From Deltaproteobacteria bacterium (lineage in GTDB: Bacteria > Desulfobacterota > Desulfobaccia > Desulfobaccales > 0-14-0-80-60-11): a stretch of 64,000 nt of DNA. A program made the translations under genes and the position numbers. Positions 46,150-55,772 of the stretch are shown one piece after another; the first letter of the stretch is position 1, and each line of letters begins with the position of its first letter. The notes under the pieces were generated by a model. The model did no database searches, was not told where the DNA came from, and saw only the letters and a program-made list of their open reading frames with translations. The stretch covers positions 23,524 to 87,523 of the forward strand of contig QZIZ01000019.1 of the NCBI GenBank assembly GCA_003599195.1. The letters are read 5' to 3'.

Positions 46150-46787
46150 AACCAAAGATCTCCCGGTGTATCACCGCCGGTGTTCTCTGTCTGCTGTTGG
46201 CGCTCTTGGTCTGGAGCCTGCCGGAAACCGGACAGGCCCAGGGGAAGAAAGGGGTCCAGAAGGACATCCCCCTGCACATCACCGCGGCCCGCCTGGAAGC
46301 GGACCAGAAGGAGCGGGTCATCACCTTCAGCGGCCAGGTGAAGGCCGCGTACGGCGACAACCTGTTATATTGCGAGCAATTAAGGGTCTATTACGAGCCG
46401 CCAAAATCCGGGCCGAAGCCCGCCGCGGCTCCTCCCCAAGAAAAGAAAGACGCTTCGCCCCTGGGGGAGTTGGGCGGGGAGAAGATCGACCGCATCGTGG
46501 CCGCGGGGGGAGTGCGGTTCGTCCAGGGGGACAAGGTGGCCACCGGCAAGGAAGCCACCTATTACCGGAGCCGGGAAGAGCTGGTGCTGGCGGGCAATCC
46601 CCAGGTATGGAGCGCGGAAAATACCCTGAAGGGCGAGCGCATCGTCTTTAATTTGCGCACCAACCGGGTGACGGTGGAGAGTTCCCCCAAAAAACGGGTG
46701 GAAGCCCACCTTTATCCCTCCGGCAAAGGGCTGCCCGAGGCCGCCAAAGGCCTGCCCCTGGGGCCGGAAGGCCGGAAACAACGGTAA
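46146..46787 (+). CDS. lptA: LPS transport periplasmic protein LptA
   Basis: Signal peptide, DIPLHITAARLEADQKERVITFSGQVKAAYGDNLLYCEQLRVYYE, OstA-like. Confidence 0.87.
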   Translation: MKPKISRCITAGVLCLLLALLVWSLPETGQAQGKKGVQKDIPLHITAARLEADQKERVITFSGQVKAAYGDNLLYCEQLRVYYEPPKSGPKPAAAPPQEKKDASPLGELGGEKIDRIVAAGGVRFVQGDKVATGKEATYYRSREELVLAGNPQVWSAENTLKGERIVFNLRTNRVTVESSPKKRVEAHLYPSGKGLPEAAKGLPLGPEGRKQR

Positions 46788-47518
46788 TGCAACAGATGCA
46801 CCGCCTGACCCTCAGCCATCTGGTAAAAAGTTACGACGGCCGCACCGTCGTGGACGACGTCAATCTGGAGGTGCACAGCGGCGAGGTGGTGGGCCTGCTG
46901 GGTCCCAACGGCGCGGGCAAGACCACCACTTTCTTCATGGTCCTGGGGCTGCTCCATCCCGACCGGGGCCAGATCTTTCTGGACGGGGAGGACATCTCCA
47001 CCCTGCCCATCTTTCAACGGGCCAGGCTGGGCGTGCAGTACCTGCCCCAGGAGCCTTCGGTGTTCCGCAAGCTCACGGTGGCGGAAAACGTCCTGGCCAT
47101 TCTGGAGACCCTGGAGCCGGACCCCCAGGCGCGCCAGGAACGGCTGCAGCAATTGCTGGCGGAACTGCGCATTACGCATCTGGCCCACCAGAAGGCCTCC
47201 GCCCTTTCCGGAGGGGAGCGGCGCCGGGTGGAGATTACCCGGGCCCTGGTCACTTCGCCCCATTTCATCATCCTGGATGAGCCTTTTGCCGGCATCGACC
47301 CCCTGGCGGTCACCGATATCCAGAATATCATCCGCCAGTTGAAGGACAGGCAATTGGGGGTCCTCATCTCCGACCATAACGTGCGGGAGGCCCTGGGGGT
47401 CTGCGACCGGGCTTATATCCTCAATGAGGGAGTGGTCCTGGAGGAAGGGACCCCGGAGGTTTTGGTGGCCAGCGAAGTAGCTAAAAGGATTTACTTGGGG
47501 GAAACCTTTAAGTTATAA
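46787..47518 (+). CDS. lptB: LPS export ABC transporter ATP-binding protein LptB
   Basis: GLLGPNGAGKTTTFFMVLGLLHPDRGQIFLDGEDISTLPIFQRARLGVQYLPQEPSVFRKLTVAENVLAILE; SGGERRRVEITRAL; DEPFAGIDP. Confidence 0.95.
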   Translation: MQQMHRLTLSHLVKSYDGRTVVDDVNLEVHSGEVVGLLGPNGAGKTTTFFMVLGLLHPDRGQIFLDGEDISTLPIFQRARLGVQYLPQEPSVFRKLTVAENVLAILETLEPDPQARQERLQQLLAELRITHLAHQKASALSGGERRRVEITRALVTSPHFIILDEPFAGIDPLAVTDIQNIIRQLKDRQLGVLISDHNVREALGVCDRAYILNEGVVLEEGTPEVLVASEVAKRIYLGETFKL

Positions 47519-47582
47519 TGAATTCAGAAGCGGTGGCAGACCGGCGCCGATTTCCAGGAAATTAATCGTAAAGTTAAGAAAT

Positions 47583-49070
47583 ATGGCCCTAGAGATTCGA
47601 CAGAACCTGAAGCTTACCCAGACGCTCATCATGACCCAGAAGTTGCAGCAGGCCATCAAGCTGCTGCAGCTCTCCCGGCTGGAGCTCCTGGGGGAGATTC
47701 ATCAAGTCCTGGAGACCAACCCGGTTCTGGAGGAGTCTCAGATCGAAGATAAAGGGGAGATGGGTCCGGAGGCGGAGAGCCTCTCCTTGTCCAAGGACGG
47801 TGAGCCCCTGGAGAGCGAGGCCAGTAACGGCACCGAGGCCAAATCAGCGGCCGAGGAATGGGACTGGGACGGCTATTTGCAGGACCGGCTGATGCCTACC
47901 CCCACTGCCGGGGAATTCGAGGAGCGGGAAGCGGCTCCCTTTGAGAACCTGAACGCCCAGAAAACCACCCTGAAATCCCACCTCATCTGGCAGCTGCGCA
48001 TGGCCGAGTTGGACGAGGAAGCCGAGGCTATCGGCGCCATGATCATCGGCAATCTGGACCGGAACGGCTATCTGCGGGCCACCGTCGAGGAAATCGCCGG
48101 AGAGATGAATGTCACCCCGGAACGGGTGGGGGAAGTTCTGGCGGTTATCCAGAGCCTGGATCCGCCGGGGGTGGCGGCCAGGGACCTCAAGGAATGCCTC
48201 CTTCTGCAACTCAAAGCCTCCGGCCAGCAAGACCCCGTGGTCACCGCCGTCGTCGAGCATCATCTCCATAACCTGGGGAACAAGAATTACCAGGCCATTG
48301 CCCGGGACTTGAAGGTGTCCATGGAGAAGATCTTCCAGACCAGCGAGATCATCTTCAAGCTGGACCCCAAACCGGGCCGGGAGTTCGACTCCGAAGACGC
48401 GGACTATATCAATCCGGACGTCCACGTGCAAAAAGTGGGCAATGAATATATCATCAGCCTGAATGAAGACGGCCTGCCCAAGCTCAAGGTGAACACCTTT
48501 TACCTGGAGGCCCTGCGCAACCCCGAGAGTCTGCCGGATAACGTCAAGAGCTACATCCAAAAACATCTGGACAACGCCCTGTGGTTTATCCGCAGTATTC
48601 ATCAGCGCCAGAAGACTCTGTACAAGGTGACCGAAAGCATTATCCGGTTTCAGAAGGATTTTCTGGACCAGGGCCTGGCCCATCTGAGGCCTCTGACTCT
48701 GCGCCAGGTCGCGGAAGACGTGCAGATGCACGAATCCACCATCAGCCGGGTCACCACCAACAAATATATTCACACCCCCCAGGGCGTGTTCGACCTGAAA
48801 TATTTTTTTAACAGCGGCATCAATCAGATCCTGGGAGACCAGATCGCTTCGGAAAGTGTGAAGGAGAAGATCCGTCAGCTCGTGCAGGGCGAAAACCCCG
48901 AAAACCCGCTGAGCGACCAGGAGATTGCCGACCTGCTGCGGCGGGACAACGTGATCATCGCCCGGAGAACGGTGGCCAAATACCGGGGTATGCTGGGAGT
49001 GCTCCCATCCAGCAAGCGCAAGCGGCCCGGATACCGGCGCAAGAACCTGCCAGAGACTTCTCCCTCTTGA
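47583..49070 (+). CDS. rpoN: RNA polymerase sigma-54 factor
   Basis: MALEIRQNLKLTQTLIMTQKLQQAIKLLQLSRLEL...; RpoN box ARRTVAKYRGMLGVLPSSKRK. Confidence 0.95.
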   Translation: MALEIRQNLKLTQTLIMTQKLQQAIKLLQLSRLELLGEIHQVLETNPVLEESQIEDKGEMGPEAESLSLSKDGEPLESEASNGTEAKSAAEEWDWDGYLQDRLMPTPTAGEFEEREAAPFENLNAQKTTLKSHLIWQLRMAELDEEAEAIGAMIIGNLDRNGYLRATVEEIAGEMNVTPERVGEVLAVIQSLDPPGVAARDLKECLLLQLKASGQQDPVVTAVVEHHLHNLGNKNYQAIARDLKVSMEKIFQTSEIIFKLDPKPGREFDSEDADYINPDVHVQKVGNEYIISLNEDGLPKLKVNTFYLEALRNPESLPDNVKSYIQKHLDNALWFIRSIHQRQKTLYKVTESIIRFQKDFLDQGLAHLRPLTLRQVAEDVQMHESTISRVTTNKYIHTPQGVFDLKYFFNSGINQILGDQIASESVKEKIRQLVQGENPENPLSDQEIADLLRRDNVIIARRTVAKYRGMLGVLPSSKRKRPGYRRKNLPETSPS

Positions 49071-49110
49071 TCTCCCATTATCCCTCAGGATCTACCTTTA
49101 GGAGGATAAC

Positions 49111-49632
49111 ATGCAGATTTCCGTAACTTTCAGACAACTCGAGCCTTCCGAGGCTTTGAAAAACTATGTGACCGACCGCCTCAATAAATTCAAGCGCTAT
49201 CTCGATGGCCCCGTGGAGGCCCACGTGGTACTGGGATTGGAGAAATTCCGCCATCTGGCCGACGTGACCATTGACAGCAACGGCCGGATTATCAAAGGCC
49301 GGGAAGAGAATGCCGACATGTACGCGGCCATCGATCTGGTGATGGATAAGATCGATATGCAGCTTAAAAAGCTACGGGAAAGGATGCGGGAGAAAGGCGA
49401 CCGCAGCCGGCCCGCGGCCCCCGTGACGGCTGCGGAAGAGGGACCGGCTACGCCCGCGGTCAAGCGGAAAAGGGTGGAAGTGCCGGCCCTGGAACTTGCC
49501 GACGCCGTGGAAATGATGCAGCGCGGCAATGATAACCTCCTGGTCTTCACCAATGTGGCCAATGGGGCTTTAGGCATCCTCCATCGGCGGCAGGACGGGC
49601 AATTTGTGCTGGTGGAGCCGGACCTGAGTTAA
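49111..49632 (+). CDS. hpf: Ribosome hibernation-promoting factor (long HPF/RaiA)
   Basis: MQISVTFRQLEPSEALKNYVTDRLNKFKRYLDGPVEAHVVLGLEKFRHLADVTI; C-terminal sigma-54 modulation extension. Confidence 0.93.
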   Translation: MQISVTFRQLEPSEALKNYVTDRLNKFKRYLDGPVEAHVVLGLEKFRHLADVTIDSNGRIIKGREENADMYAAIDLVMDKIDMQLKKLRERMREKGDRSRPAAPVTAAEEGPATPAVKRKRVEVPALELADAVEMMQRGNDNLLVFTNVANGALGILHRRQDGQFVLVEPDLS

Positions 49633-50109
49633 ATGACCTCAAATTCCATGAAAATCATCGATCTTCTGGACCCCAAGCGCGTTGTGCCAAGCATGCAGGC
49701 TGCCAATAAACGGGGGGTATTGGAGGAAATGGCCGCGGTCCTGGTGAGCGGCCATCAAGAGGTAACCCAAGCGAACGTGGTGGAGGTATTGCTGGACCGG
49801 GAGCGCCTGGGGTCCACGGGGATCGGCGACAATATCGCCATCCCCCACGGCAAGGTCCCCCAGCTTTCCAGGATGCTGCTGGCCTTCGGCCGCAGTGTTA
49901 AAGGTGTCGACTTCGACTCCATGGACGGCAAACCCTCCCATCTCTTTTTTGTGCTGCTGGCCCCGGTGAACTCCACAGGACTGCATCTCAAGGCCCTGGC
50001 CAAGATCTCCCGGATGCTCATGAGCCAGGTTTTCCGGGACAGCCTGATGAAGTCCGGGGGGCCGGAAGATATTTTAAGGCTGATTTCGGAAAAGGACGCC
50101 GAATTCTGA
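49633..50109 (+). CDS. ptsN: PTS IIA-like nitrogen regulatory protein
   Basis: VLLDRERLGSTGIGDNIAIPHGKVPQLSRMLLAFGRSVKGVDFDSMDGKPSHLFFVLLAP. Confidence 0.93.
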   Translation: MTSNSMKIIDLLDPKRVVPSMQAANKRGVLEEMAAVLVSGHQEVTQANVVEVLLDRERLGSTGIGDNIAIPHGKVPQLSRMLLAFGRSVKGVDFDSMDGKPSHLFFVLLAPVNSTGLHLKALAKISRMLMSQVFRDSLMKSGGPEDILRLISEKDAEF

Positions 50110-50138
50110 GTTAAACGCGAACTAACAGCCATGGCCCT

Positions 50139-51101
50139 TTGGCGGGATCACCCCAGCCGCATGATAAATTCTCAGCAATGAGTCCGGATTCTGTGGTAAA
50201 TCAAGCGCCTTCCTCCTCCTTGCCTGAATCCCTGCCTGTCCTGATCATTACCGGGGTTTCCGGTTCCGGGAAAAGCACGGTGCTCAAGGCCTTGGAGGAC
50301 ATCGGCTATTTCTGCGTGGACAACCTGCCCCTGCGCCTGCTGCCGCCGTTTTTGCGGGAGCAGTCCAAATCGTACCGGGAGGGCCGTAAAATCGCCCTGG
50401 TGATGGACGTCCGCACCGAGGGGTTCCTGCAGAATTACGCCCGGGTCTTTCGCCGCTTGAAGAAGCAGGGCTACCAGTTGCATCTGATTTTCCTGGAAGC
50501 CGACGAAGGGACCTTGATCCGGCGTTTCAGCCAGACCCGGCGGCAACACCCCCTGGCGGACCGGGAAAGCATCTCCCACGCCTTGCAGGAGGAACGCCGT
50601 TCCCTGGCGGGGCTCAGGCGTCTGGCCCACCGCATCATCGACAGTTCCTTCTACAGCCCCCATCAACTCCGGGAGATGATCCAGGTGGAATATTCGGAGT
50701 TGCCATCCCGGCAACGCCTGGCCCTGCACCTGATCTCGTTTTCCTATAAAAACGGGATTCCCCCGGAGGCCGACTTGGTGCTGGACGTCCGGTTTCTTCC
50801 CAATCCCTTTTTTGTGGAAGAATTAAAACCCTTCACCGGCAACGACCCCCGGGTCCGGGACTATGTGCTGGGACAGGAGGAAACCCAGGTTTTCCTGAGG
50901 CATCTATTCGAATTTCTCGATTACCTGCTGCCTCAGTTTATTCAAGAAGGCAAAACCCATCTCACTCTGGCCATCGGCTGCACCGGGGGGCAACACCGGT
51001 CTGTGGTCATCGCCAACGTCCTGGCGGGACACCTGACCCAAGGAAATTTACCCTTTACCCTCCATCATCGAGAGGTGACGCCTAAGGAGAGCTATTCATG
51101 A
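50139..51101 (+). CDS. rapZ: RNase adapter protein RapZ
   Basis: LIITGVSGSGKSTVLKALEDIGYFCVDNLPLRLLPPF...DVRFLPNPFFVEELKPFTGNDPRVRDYVL...AIGCTGGQHRSVVIANVLAGHL. Confidence 0.95.
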   Translation: MAGSPQPHDKFSAMSPDSVVNQAPSSSLPESLPVLIITGVSGSGKSTVLKALEDIGYFCVDNLPLRLLPPFLREQSKSYREGRKIALVMDVRTEGFLQNYARVFRRLKKQGYQLHLIFLEADEGTLIRRFSQTRRQHPLADRESISHALQEERRSLAGLRRLAHRIIDSSFYSPHQLREMIQVEYSELPSRQRLALHLISFSYKNGIPPEADLVLDVRFLPNPFFVEELKPFTGNDPRVRDYVLGQEETQVFLRHLFEFLDYLLPQFIQEGKTHLTLAIGCTGGQHRSVVIANVLAGHLTQGNLPFTLHHREVTPKESYS

Positions 51102-51499
51102 TCGGTATTTTACTCGTTACCCACAAGGAACTGGCCGAAGCCCTGATGTCGGTCTGCAATCTGATCCTGGGCCGCCAGGACGCGGTTCAGGCCATTTCGC
51201 TGGATCCCCATGCCTCTCCGGAGGAGTGCCGGCAAAAGATCCAAAAGGGTTTGGCCAAGGTGAACAACGGTAACGGCGTAATCATCCTCACGGATATGCT
51301 GGGAGGCACCCCCTCCAACCTCACCCTCACCTTTTTGCAGGAAGGCAAAGTGGAGGTGGTCACCGGCGTTAATCTCCCCATGCTGATGAAGCTGTCCCAA
51401 CTCCGCGAGGAAAAAGACCTGGCCCAGGTGGCCCTGACCTTGAAGCAATACGGCCAGAAGGGCATTACGGTGGCCAGCGAGGTTCTCCGCCATAAATGA
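51098..51499 (+). CDS. PTS mannose-type EIIA domain protein
   Basis: MIGILLVTHKELAEALMSVCNLILGRQDAVQAISLDPHASPEEC...VIILTDMLGGTPSNLTLTFL. Confidence 0.92.
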   Translation: MIGILLVTHKELAEALMSVCNLILGRQDAVQAISLDPHASPEECRQKIQKGLAKVNNGNGVIILTDMLGGTPSNLTLTFLQEGKVEVVTGVNLPMLMKLSQLREEKDLAQVALTLKQYGQKGITVASEVLRHK

Positions 51500-51509
51500 C
51501 CCGGAACCG

Positions 51510-51977
51510 CTGATCCGCCCTGCCGGTCTGACGGACCTCAACGGCATCTGGGCCATTGAGAAGTTATCCTTTCCCTCCCCCTGGCCCCGGTTCTCTTTTC
51601 TGGCGGAACTGGGGCACTCCCTGAGCCACACCCTGGTGGCCGCCCCCCCGCGGCCGCGGCCCCGGCAGATCTGGGGCTACCTCGTTTTCTGGGTGGTGGC
51701 CGACGAAATGCACATCCTTAATCTGGCCGTCCACCCCCAACAACGCCGCCGGGGCCTGGCCCGCCGCCTCCTGAGCGAGGGGATGGGCCACGCCCGGAGC
51801 TTGGGCGCGCGGGTAGCCTGGCTGGAAGTGCGGCCTTCCAACGATCCGGCCCGGGCGCTGTACCATTCCTTCGGCTTCCAGGAAGTGGGCCGCCGCCCCC
51901 GTTATTACGACGATACCCAGGAAGACGCCCTGCTGTTGGCTTATTATTGGGAGGAAGAGAGAGATAGTGATCAGTGA
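51510..51977 (+). CDS. rimI: Ribosomal protein alanine N-acetyltransferase-like (GNAT), start codon uncertain
   Basis: Open frame LIRPAGLTDLNGIWAIEKLSFPSPWPRFSFLAELGHSLSHTLVAAPP...ILNLAVHPQQRRRGLARRLLSEGMGHARSLGARVAWLEVRPSNDPARALYHSFGFQEVGRRPRYY. First ATG/GTG/TTG in frame is GTG 51636, inside the domain. Confidence 0.85.
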   Translation: MIRPAGLTDLNGIWAIEKLSFPSPWPRFSFLAELGHSLSHTLVAAPPRPRPRQIWGYLVFWVVADEMHILNLAVHPQQRRRGLARRLLSEGMGHARSLGARVAWLEVRPSNDPARALYHSFGFQEVGRRPRYYDDTQEDALLLAYYWEEERDSDQ

Positions 51978-52029
51978 TCAGTGATCAGTGAAAAACCCAC
52001 TGATTACCGACCACTGATCACTGATCACT
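51966..52029. repeat. ATCAGTG heptamer inverted repeat between convergent genes
   Basis: agtgatcagtgatcagtgatcagtgaaaaacccactgattaccgaccactgatcactgatcactgg. Confidence 0.85.
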
Positions 52030-52034
52030 GGAAC

Positions 52035-53279
52035 TCACGGCGCGGCGCATTGGCGCGGGGGTGCGGGGTGCTCCTTCAGGAAATTCTGCACCAGCTCTTC
52101 CGGGCTGCTGTTGGGCAGGCCCGGAAAGACCTCGATGCCTTTATGCTGGATCAGGCCCTGGGCTTTCTCCCCCAGGCCCGCGGCGATGAGGTGGGTGACC
52201 CCCAGGTCCTCCAGGATTTCGGGGATGCCTCCGGGCTCATGCGCAGGGGTGGCGATGGTCTCCTGATCGACGATGGCCCCGTCTTTGACGGTCAGCAAGG
52301 CAAAATGTTGGGCCTGGTTGAACTTGGCGGCCAACTTGCCGTCCTCCAGGGGCAGGGCGAACTTCCAGACCCCCGGCTCCCGCCGGGACGCGGTGGGGGA
52401 GAGGACCTCCGTCAGGTAATCGACAATGGGGTGCAGAGCCTGGAAGAAGGGGCTTTCGGCTTCCGGCAGTTGGATGAGTTCGCCTTGGTCCGCGGCCTCC
52501 ACCACCTTGGGGTCGAAGGGCAGCGCGCCCAGGAAGGGCACCTTGGCGGCCTGCGCGGTCTTTCCGGCGCCGCCGCTTTTGAACAAAGGCACCGCTTCGC
52601 CGCAGTGGGGGCAGCGGTAGCCGCTCATGTTTTCCACCAGCCCCAGCATATCCATGTTGATCTTCTGGCAGAAATTGATGGATTTGCGCACGTCCGCCAG
52701 GGAGATTTCCTGGGGGGTGGTGACGATCAAGGCGTGGGCCTCGGGGATGGTTTGGGCCACGCTCATGGGTTCGTCGCCGGTGCCGGGAGGCGCGTCGATC
52801 ACCAGGTAATCGAGAGGCCCCCAGACCACCTCGGTCAAGAACTGGCGGATAAGCTGGTGTTTCAGGGGCCCCCGCCAGATCACCGCCATTTCCCGGTTTT
52901 TCATCAGCATCTCGATGGACACCACCCGCAGGTTGTCGAAGAGGTCCGGGGGCAGTTGAAACTGGGCGTGCATCAGGTCCAGGGGGTCTTTCAGGCCCAG
53001 CATCCTGAGCACGTTGGGGCCGTGGAGGTCCACGTCCATCAGGCCCACCCGGTAACCCCGGCGGGCCAGGGCCAGGGCCAGGCTTACGGCCACGCTGCTT
53101 TTGCCCACGCCGCCTTTGCCGCTCATCACCAGGATTTTGTGGCGGATCTGCTTCAGGGTGCGGTTGAGTTCTTTATCATCGGATTCTCCGGGGTGCTGCT
53201 GCCCGGGGGCGCAGCCGGAACAGGACTTGGGGTCGGCGCCGCAGCTCTTGGGATCGGCGCCGGAAGGACAGTCGGTCAT
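52035..53279 (-). CDS. mrp: Mrp/NBP35-type iron-sulfur carrier ATPase fused to a NifX/NifB-like (dinitrogenase FeMo-cofactor-binding) domain
   Basis: ILVMSGKGGVGKSSVAVSLALALARRGYRVGLMDVDLHGPN...YLVIDAPPGTGDEPMSVAQTI...YRCPHCGEAVPLF; C-terminal KFALPLEDGKLAAKFNQAQHFALLTVKDG...IPEILEDLGVTHLIAAGLGEKAQGLIQHKGIEVFPGL. Confidence 0.92.
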   Translation of the reverse strand: MTDCPSGADPKSCGADPKSCSGCAPGQQHPGESDDKELNRTLKQIRHKILVMSGKGGVGKSSVAVSLALALARRGYRVGLMDVDLHGPNVLRMLGLKDPLDLMHAQFQLPPDLFDNLRVVSIEMLMKNREMAVIWRGPLKHQLIRQFLTEVVWGPLDYLVIDAPPGTGDEPMSVAQTIPEAHALIVTTPQEISLADVRKSINFCQKINMDMLGLVENMSGYRCPHCGEAVPLFKSGGAGKTAQAAKVPFLGALPFDPKVVEAADQGELIQLPEAESPFFQALHPIVDYLTEVLSPTASRREPGVWKFALPLEDGKLAAKFNQAQHFALLTVKDGAIVDQETIATPAHEPGGIPEILEDLGVTHLIAAGLGEKAQGLIQHKGIEVFPGLPNSSPEELVQNFLKEHPAPPRQCAAP

Positions 53280-53578
53280 AACTTAATATCTCCTCGAAAA
53301 AATAATCGTTTGGAAACCTGGAAAGATTAATGAACCAATGATCATTAAACCCTATCTATATATTTAATACCTAAAAATTAATTCCCGCAAGGGTTTTGGG
53401 AAAAACCTGAGGCGGGGGAGGCGGGAATGGGCATGGACGTTGGGGGAGCGGCCTGAACCGGCGTTAATCGGCGATAACATATCTATCCGCCGATTGACGG
53501 CCCGCCTACGAAAAATGTCGTTTGATTGAGAGTTGGCATTAATCGATTTGAACCGACTGCAATTATTACCCTAACCCC

Positions 53579-53776
53579 AATGCTGTTCACTTTAGCAACT
53601 TTTGGAGGCAATGGCATTGTCCATCATACGTTTTTGTCATTCTGAACGGAGCGAAGCGGAGTGAAGAATCTCTGTTTTCACGCGAAGTTAGAGATTCTTC
53701 GGTCGCCTACGGCTCCCTCAGAATGACAAGAAAAAAAGAATATCGCCTTACCTCAGGGGCTTAAGTGAACAGCATT
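53579..53776. mobile_element. MITE-like composite inverted-repeat element
   Basis: Outer 16-bp TIRs AATGCTGTTCACTTTA / TTAAGTGAACAGCATT (15/16) enclose an inner hairpin element (53636..53727) with ends GTCATTCTGA...TCAGAATGAC; no coding capacity. Confidence 0.6.
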
Positions 53777-53801
53777 GACCCAGATCCCTGACCCCTGATC
53801 C

Positions 53802-55640
53802 CTAACTAGGCCGCCGGTAGCGGATGTCGAACTCGAAATTGGGGAAGCGCCGGGGCAGGCGCATGAGGTTGAAAACCATGACGCCCACGGCCATCCGGTC
53901 CCACCAGGAAGACATGGGCCAGCCCAGGTGGACGAGCACCTTCCGGTCCGGGAACTCGTACTCCACCACCTTCAACAGGCTGACAATGCGTTGGTAGAGG
54001 CTGATTTTGGTGAGAGGAAAACGGAAGTGGTTGGCCGCGGTCTTGGGGGGGATGCCCGCCCGGGGAGAGTAGAAGGTGATATAGGCCTCATTTCTCCGGT
54101 CTGCAGTCAGACCCGGCTCTTCGGAGCGCCGGAAAAAGAGGTGAATCTCCGGGGCCTCGCTTTCCGCCAGATATAGGATCATCTCCATTTCCGAGTCCGC
54201 CTGGGCGATCTGTTTCAGCTCCGGGGCCCGCTTTCTGGCCACCAGGAATCCCAGCAGCAGCAGCAGGGCGGTAACTGTGCCCCAAAGCATGGTGGCGTAA
54301 TGTTTTTCATAAGCCAGGAAGATAAAGGAACTGGCGAGAATGATCCACAAAACCAGGGTCCCCAGGCGGCTGGTGTAATATTTGACGTCCTTGGTACCCA
54401 CGAAATAGCGGTAGATGATGAGAGCGCCGGTGTTGATGGCGAAACTGGCCACAATCCCCAGGGCGTACATATCCGCCAGCAGGGATTGGCTGCCTGCGGT
54501 GAGAAGGATGATGCCGGAGAAAAAGGTGGCGTTCAGGATGTGGATGCGATAGAGGGACTGGCGGCGGTTGGTGGCGATAAGCCAGAAGAAGCCGTAGCGG
54601 TGGGCCACCCGCTCCATCAGTTCGCTGGAGGCCACGAACGCGGTGTTGATGGCCATGGCCAGGGTGAAGCTGGCCAGAACCGCTACTGCCACCCCAAAGG
54701 GGACGCCGTTCAACATGGAGGCGTAATAGGTGACCAAATCACCTTCGTGGGCCTTGAAGTCAATGGGCGCAGATAGAGTCAAGGCGGCCACTATAGGCGT
54801 CACCACCCCCACCGTCAGCCCCAGGAACAGGTAGGACCGGCGGATTTCCTGCCAGTTGCGGGCCAGGCCCGCGGTCTGGAGCACCGATTCCACGCCGGAA
54901 AAAGCCAGGATACAGAAAGCAATATGGGAGATGAACTTACCATAACCGCTGATCCAGGACCCGGTCTGCACCTGGCCCACGGCAGTGGCGCCCGATTGAA
55001 AGATCTGCCCCAAAGCGCGTTGATCCAGGGCCAGGAATCCCGAGACCAGGAGATTCAACATGATAATCGCGGCCCCGATGAAAATCATGAAGGTGAAGCG
55101 GGCGTTTTCCCGGATTCCCAGGATATTCAGACCCGCCACCGCCCAGATGATCCCCAGGGCCAGGAGCATGGTCGTGAAGGGCGATAATGGGTAAAAGGAG
55201 GTGGCGTTGGCCACCGCGCTCACCGCGGAGATGCAGGCGGTGAGGATATAGTCCACCATGATGCTCGCCACGGCCACGAAAGAGACCATGGGCCCCAGCA
55301 CCAGGTAGGAAAAGGAATAGACCCCGCCGCCGATGAGGCCGTGGTGCTCCAGGATTTCGGCGATCTCCGTCAGGCGGGTGGTGAAGATCCGGATGAGCAG
55401 GCTGGTGACGGCGATAAAGGCGATGGCGCTCAGGCCGATGAAGCGGTAGGCCTCCGCGGGGACGTAAAAGATGGAGGTGAATTCGTCCATCAGGGTGATG
55501 ACGCCGATGGCTAGCCAGGTGAGCCACCAGCGGCCCTGGTGGTGGTAGGACAATAGTTCCCGCTTGCGCAGCAGGTAGATAAACAATAAAACCAGGCCCA
55601 CATTGAGCACGGTCAGGACAATGGTCTTCACTTCGGTCAA
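53802..55640 (-). CDS. APC-superfamily amino acid permease with C-terminal cytosolic domain
   Basis: ~12 TMs; EFTSIFYVPAEAYRFIGLSAIAFIAVTSLLIRIF...GLIGGGVYSFSYLVLGPMVSFVAVASIMVDYILT... Confidence 0.85.
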   Translation of the reverse strand: MTEVKTIVLTVLNVGLVLLFIYLLRKRELLSYHHQGRWWLTWLAIGVITLMDEFTSIFYVPAEAYRFIGLSAIAFIAVTSLLIRIFTTRLTEIAEILEHHGLIGGGVYSFSYLVLGPMVSFVAVASIMVDYILTACISAVSAVANATSFYPLSPFTTMLLALGIIWAVAGLNILGIRENARFTFMIFIGAAIIMLNLLVSGFLALDQRALGQIFQSGATAVGQVQTGSWISGYGKFISHIAFCILAFSGVESVLQTAGLARNWQEIRRSYLFLGLTVGVVTPIVAALTLSAPIDFKAHEGDLVTYYASMLNGVPFGVAVAVLASFTLAMAINTAFVASSELMERVAHRYGFFWLIATNRRQSLYRIHILNATFFSGIILLTAGSQSLLADMYALGIVASFAINTGALIIYRYFVGTKDVKYYTSRLGTLVLWIILASSFIFLAYEKHYATMLWGTVTALLLLLGFLVARKRAPELKQIAQADSEMEMILYLAESEAPEIHLFFRRSEEPGLTADRRNEAYITFYSPRAGIPPKTAANHFRFPLTKISLYQRIVSLLKVVEYEFPDRKVLVHLGWPMSSWWDRMAVGVMVFNLMRLPRRFPNFEFDIRYRRPS

Positions 55641-55682
55641 TCCTTATTAAAAGTTGGTGTACTACCCGAAAGTCCCTTTTTT

Positions 55683-55772
55683 GTCATTCTGAACGGAGCG
55701 AAGCTTCGTTGCGAATCTCGCATTAAACTGTGCCTGCGAGATTCTTCGGTCGCTCTGGTCCCTCAGAATGAC
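55683..55772. mobile_element. Second GTCATTCTGA...TCAGAATGAC hairpin element
   Basis: gtcattctgaacggagcgaagcttcgttgcgaatctcg...cgagattcttcggtcgctctggtccctcagaatgac, matching the ends of 53636..53727. Confidence 0.65.

Noticed and set aside
51981-53330. 449-aa + strand ORF
   Set aside because: Antisense to the clear Mrp ATPase on the minus strand; His/Gln/Gly-rich composition typical of shadow frames in GC-rich DNA.
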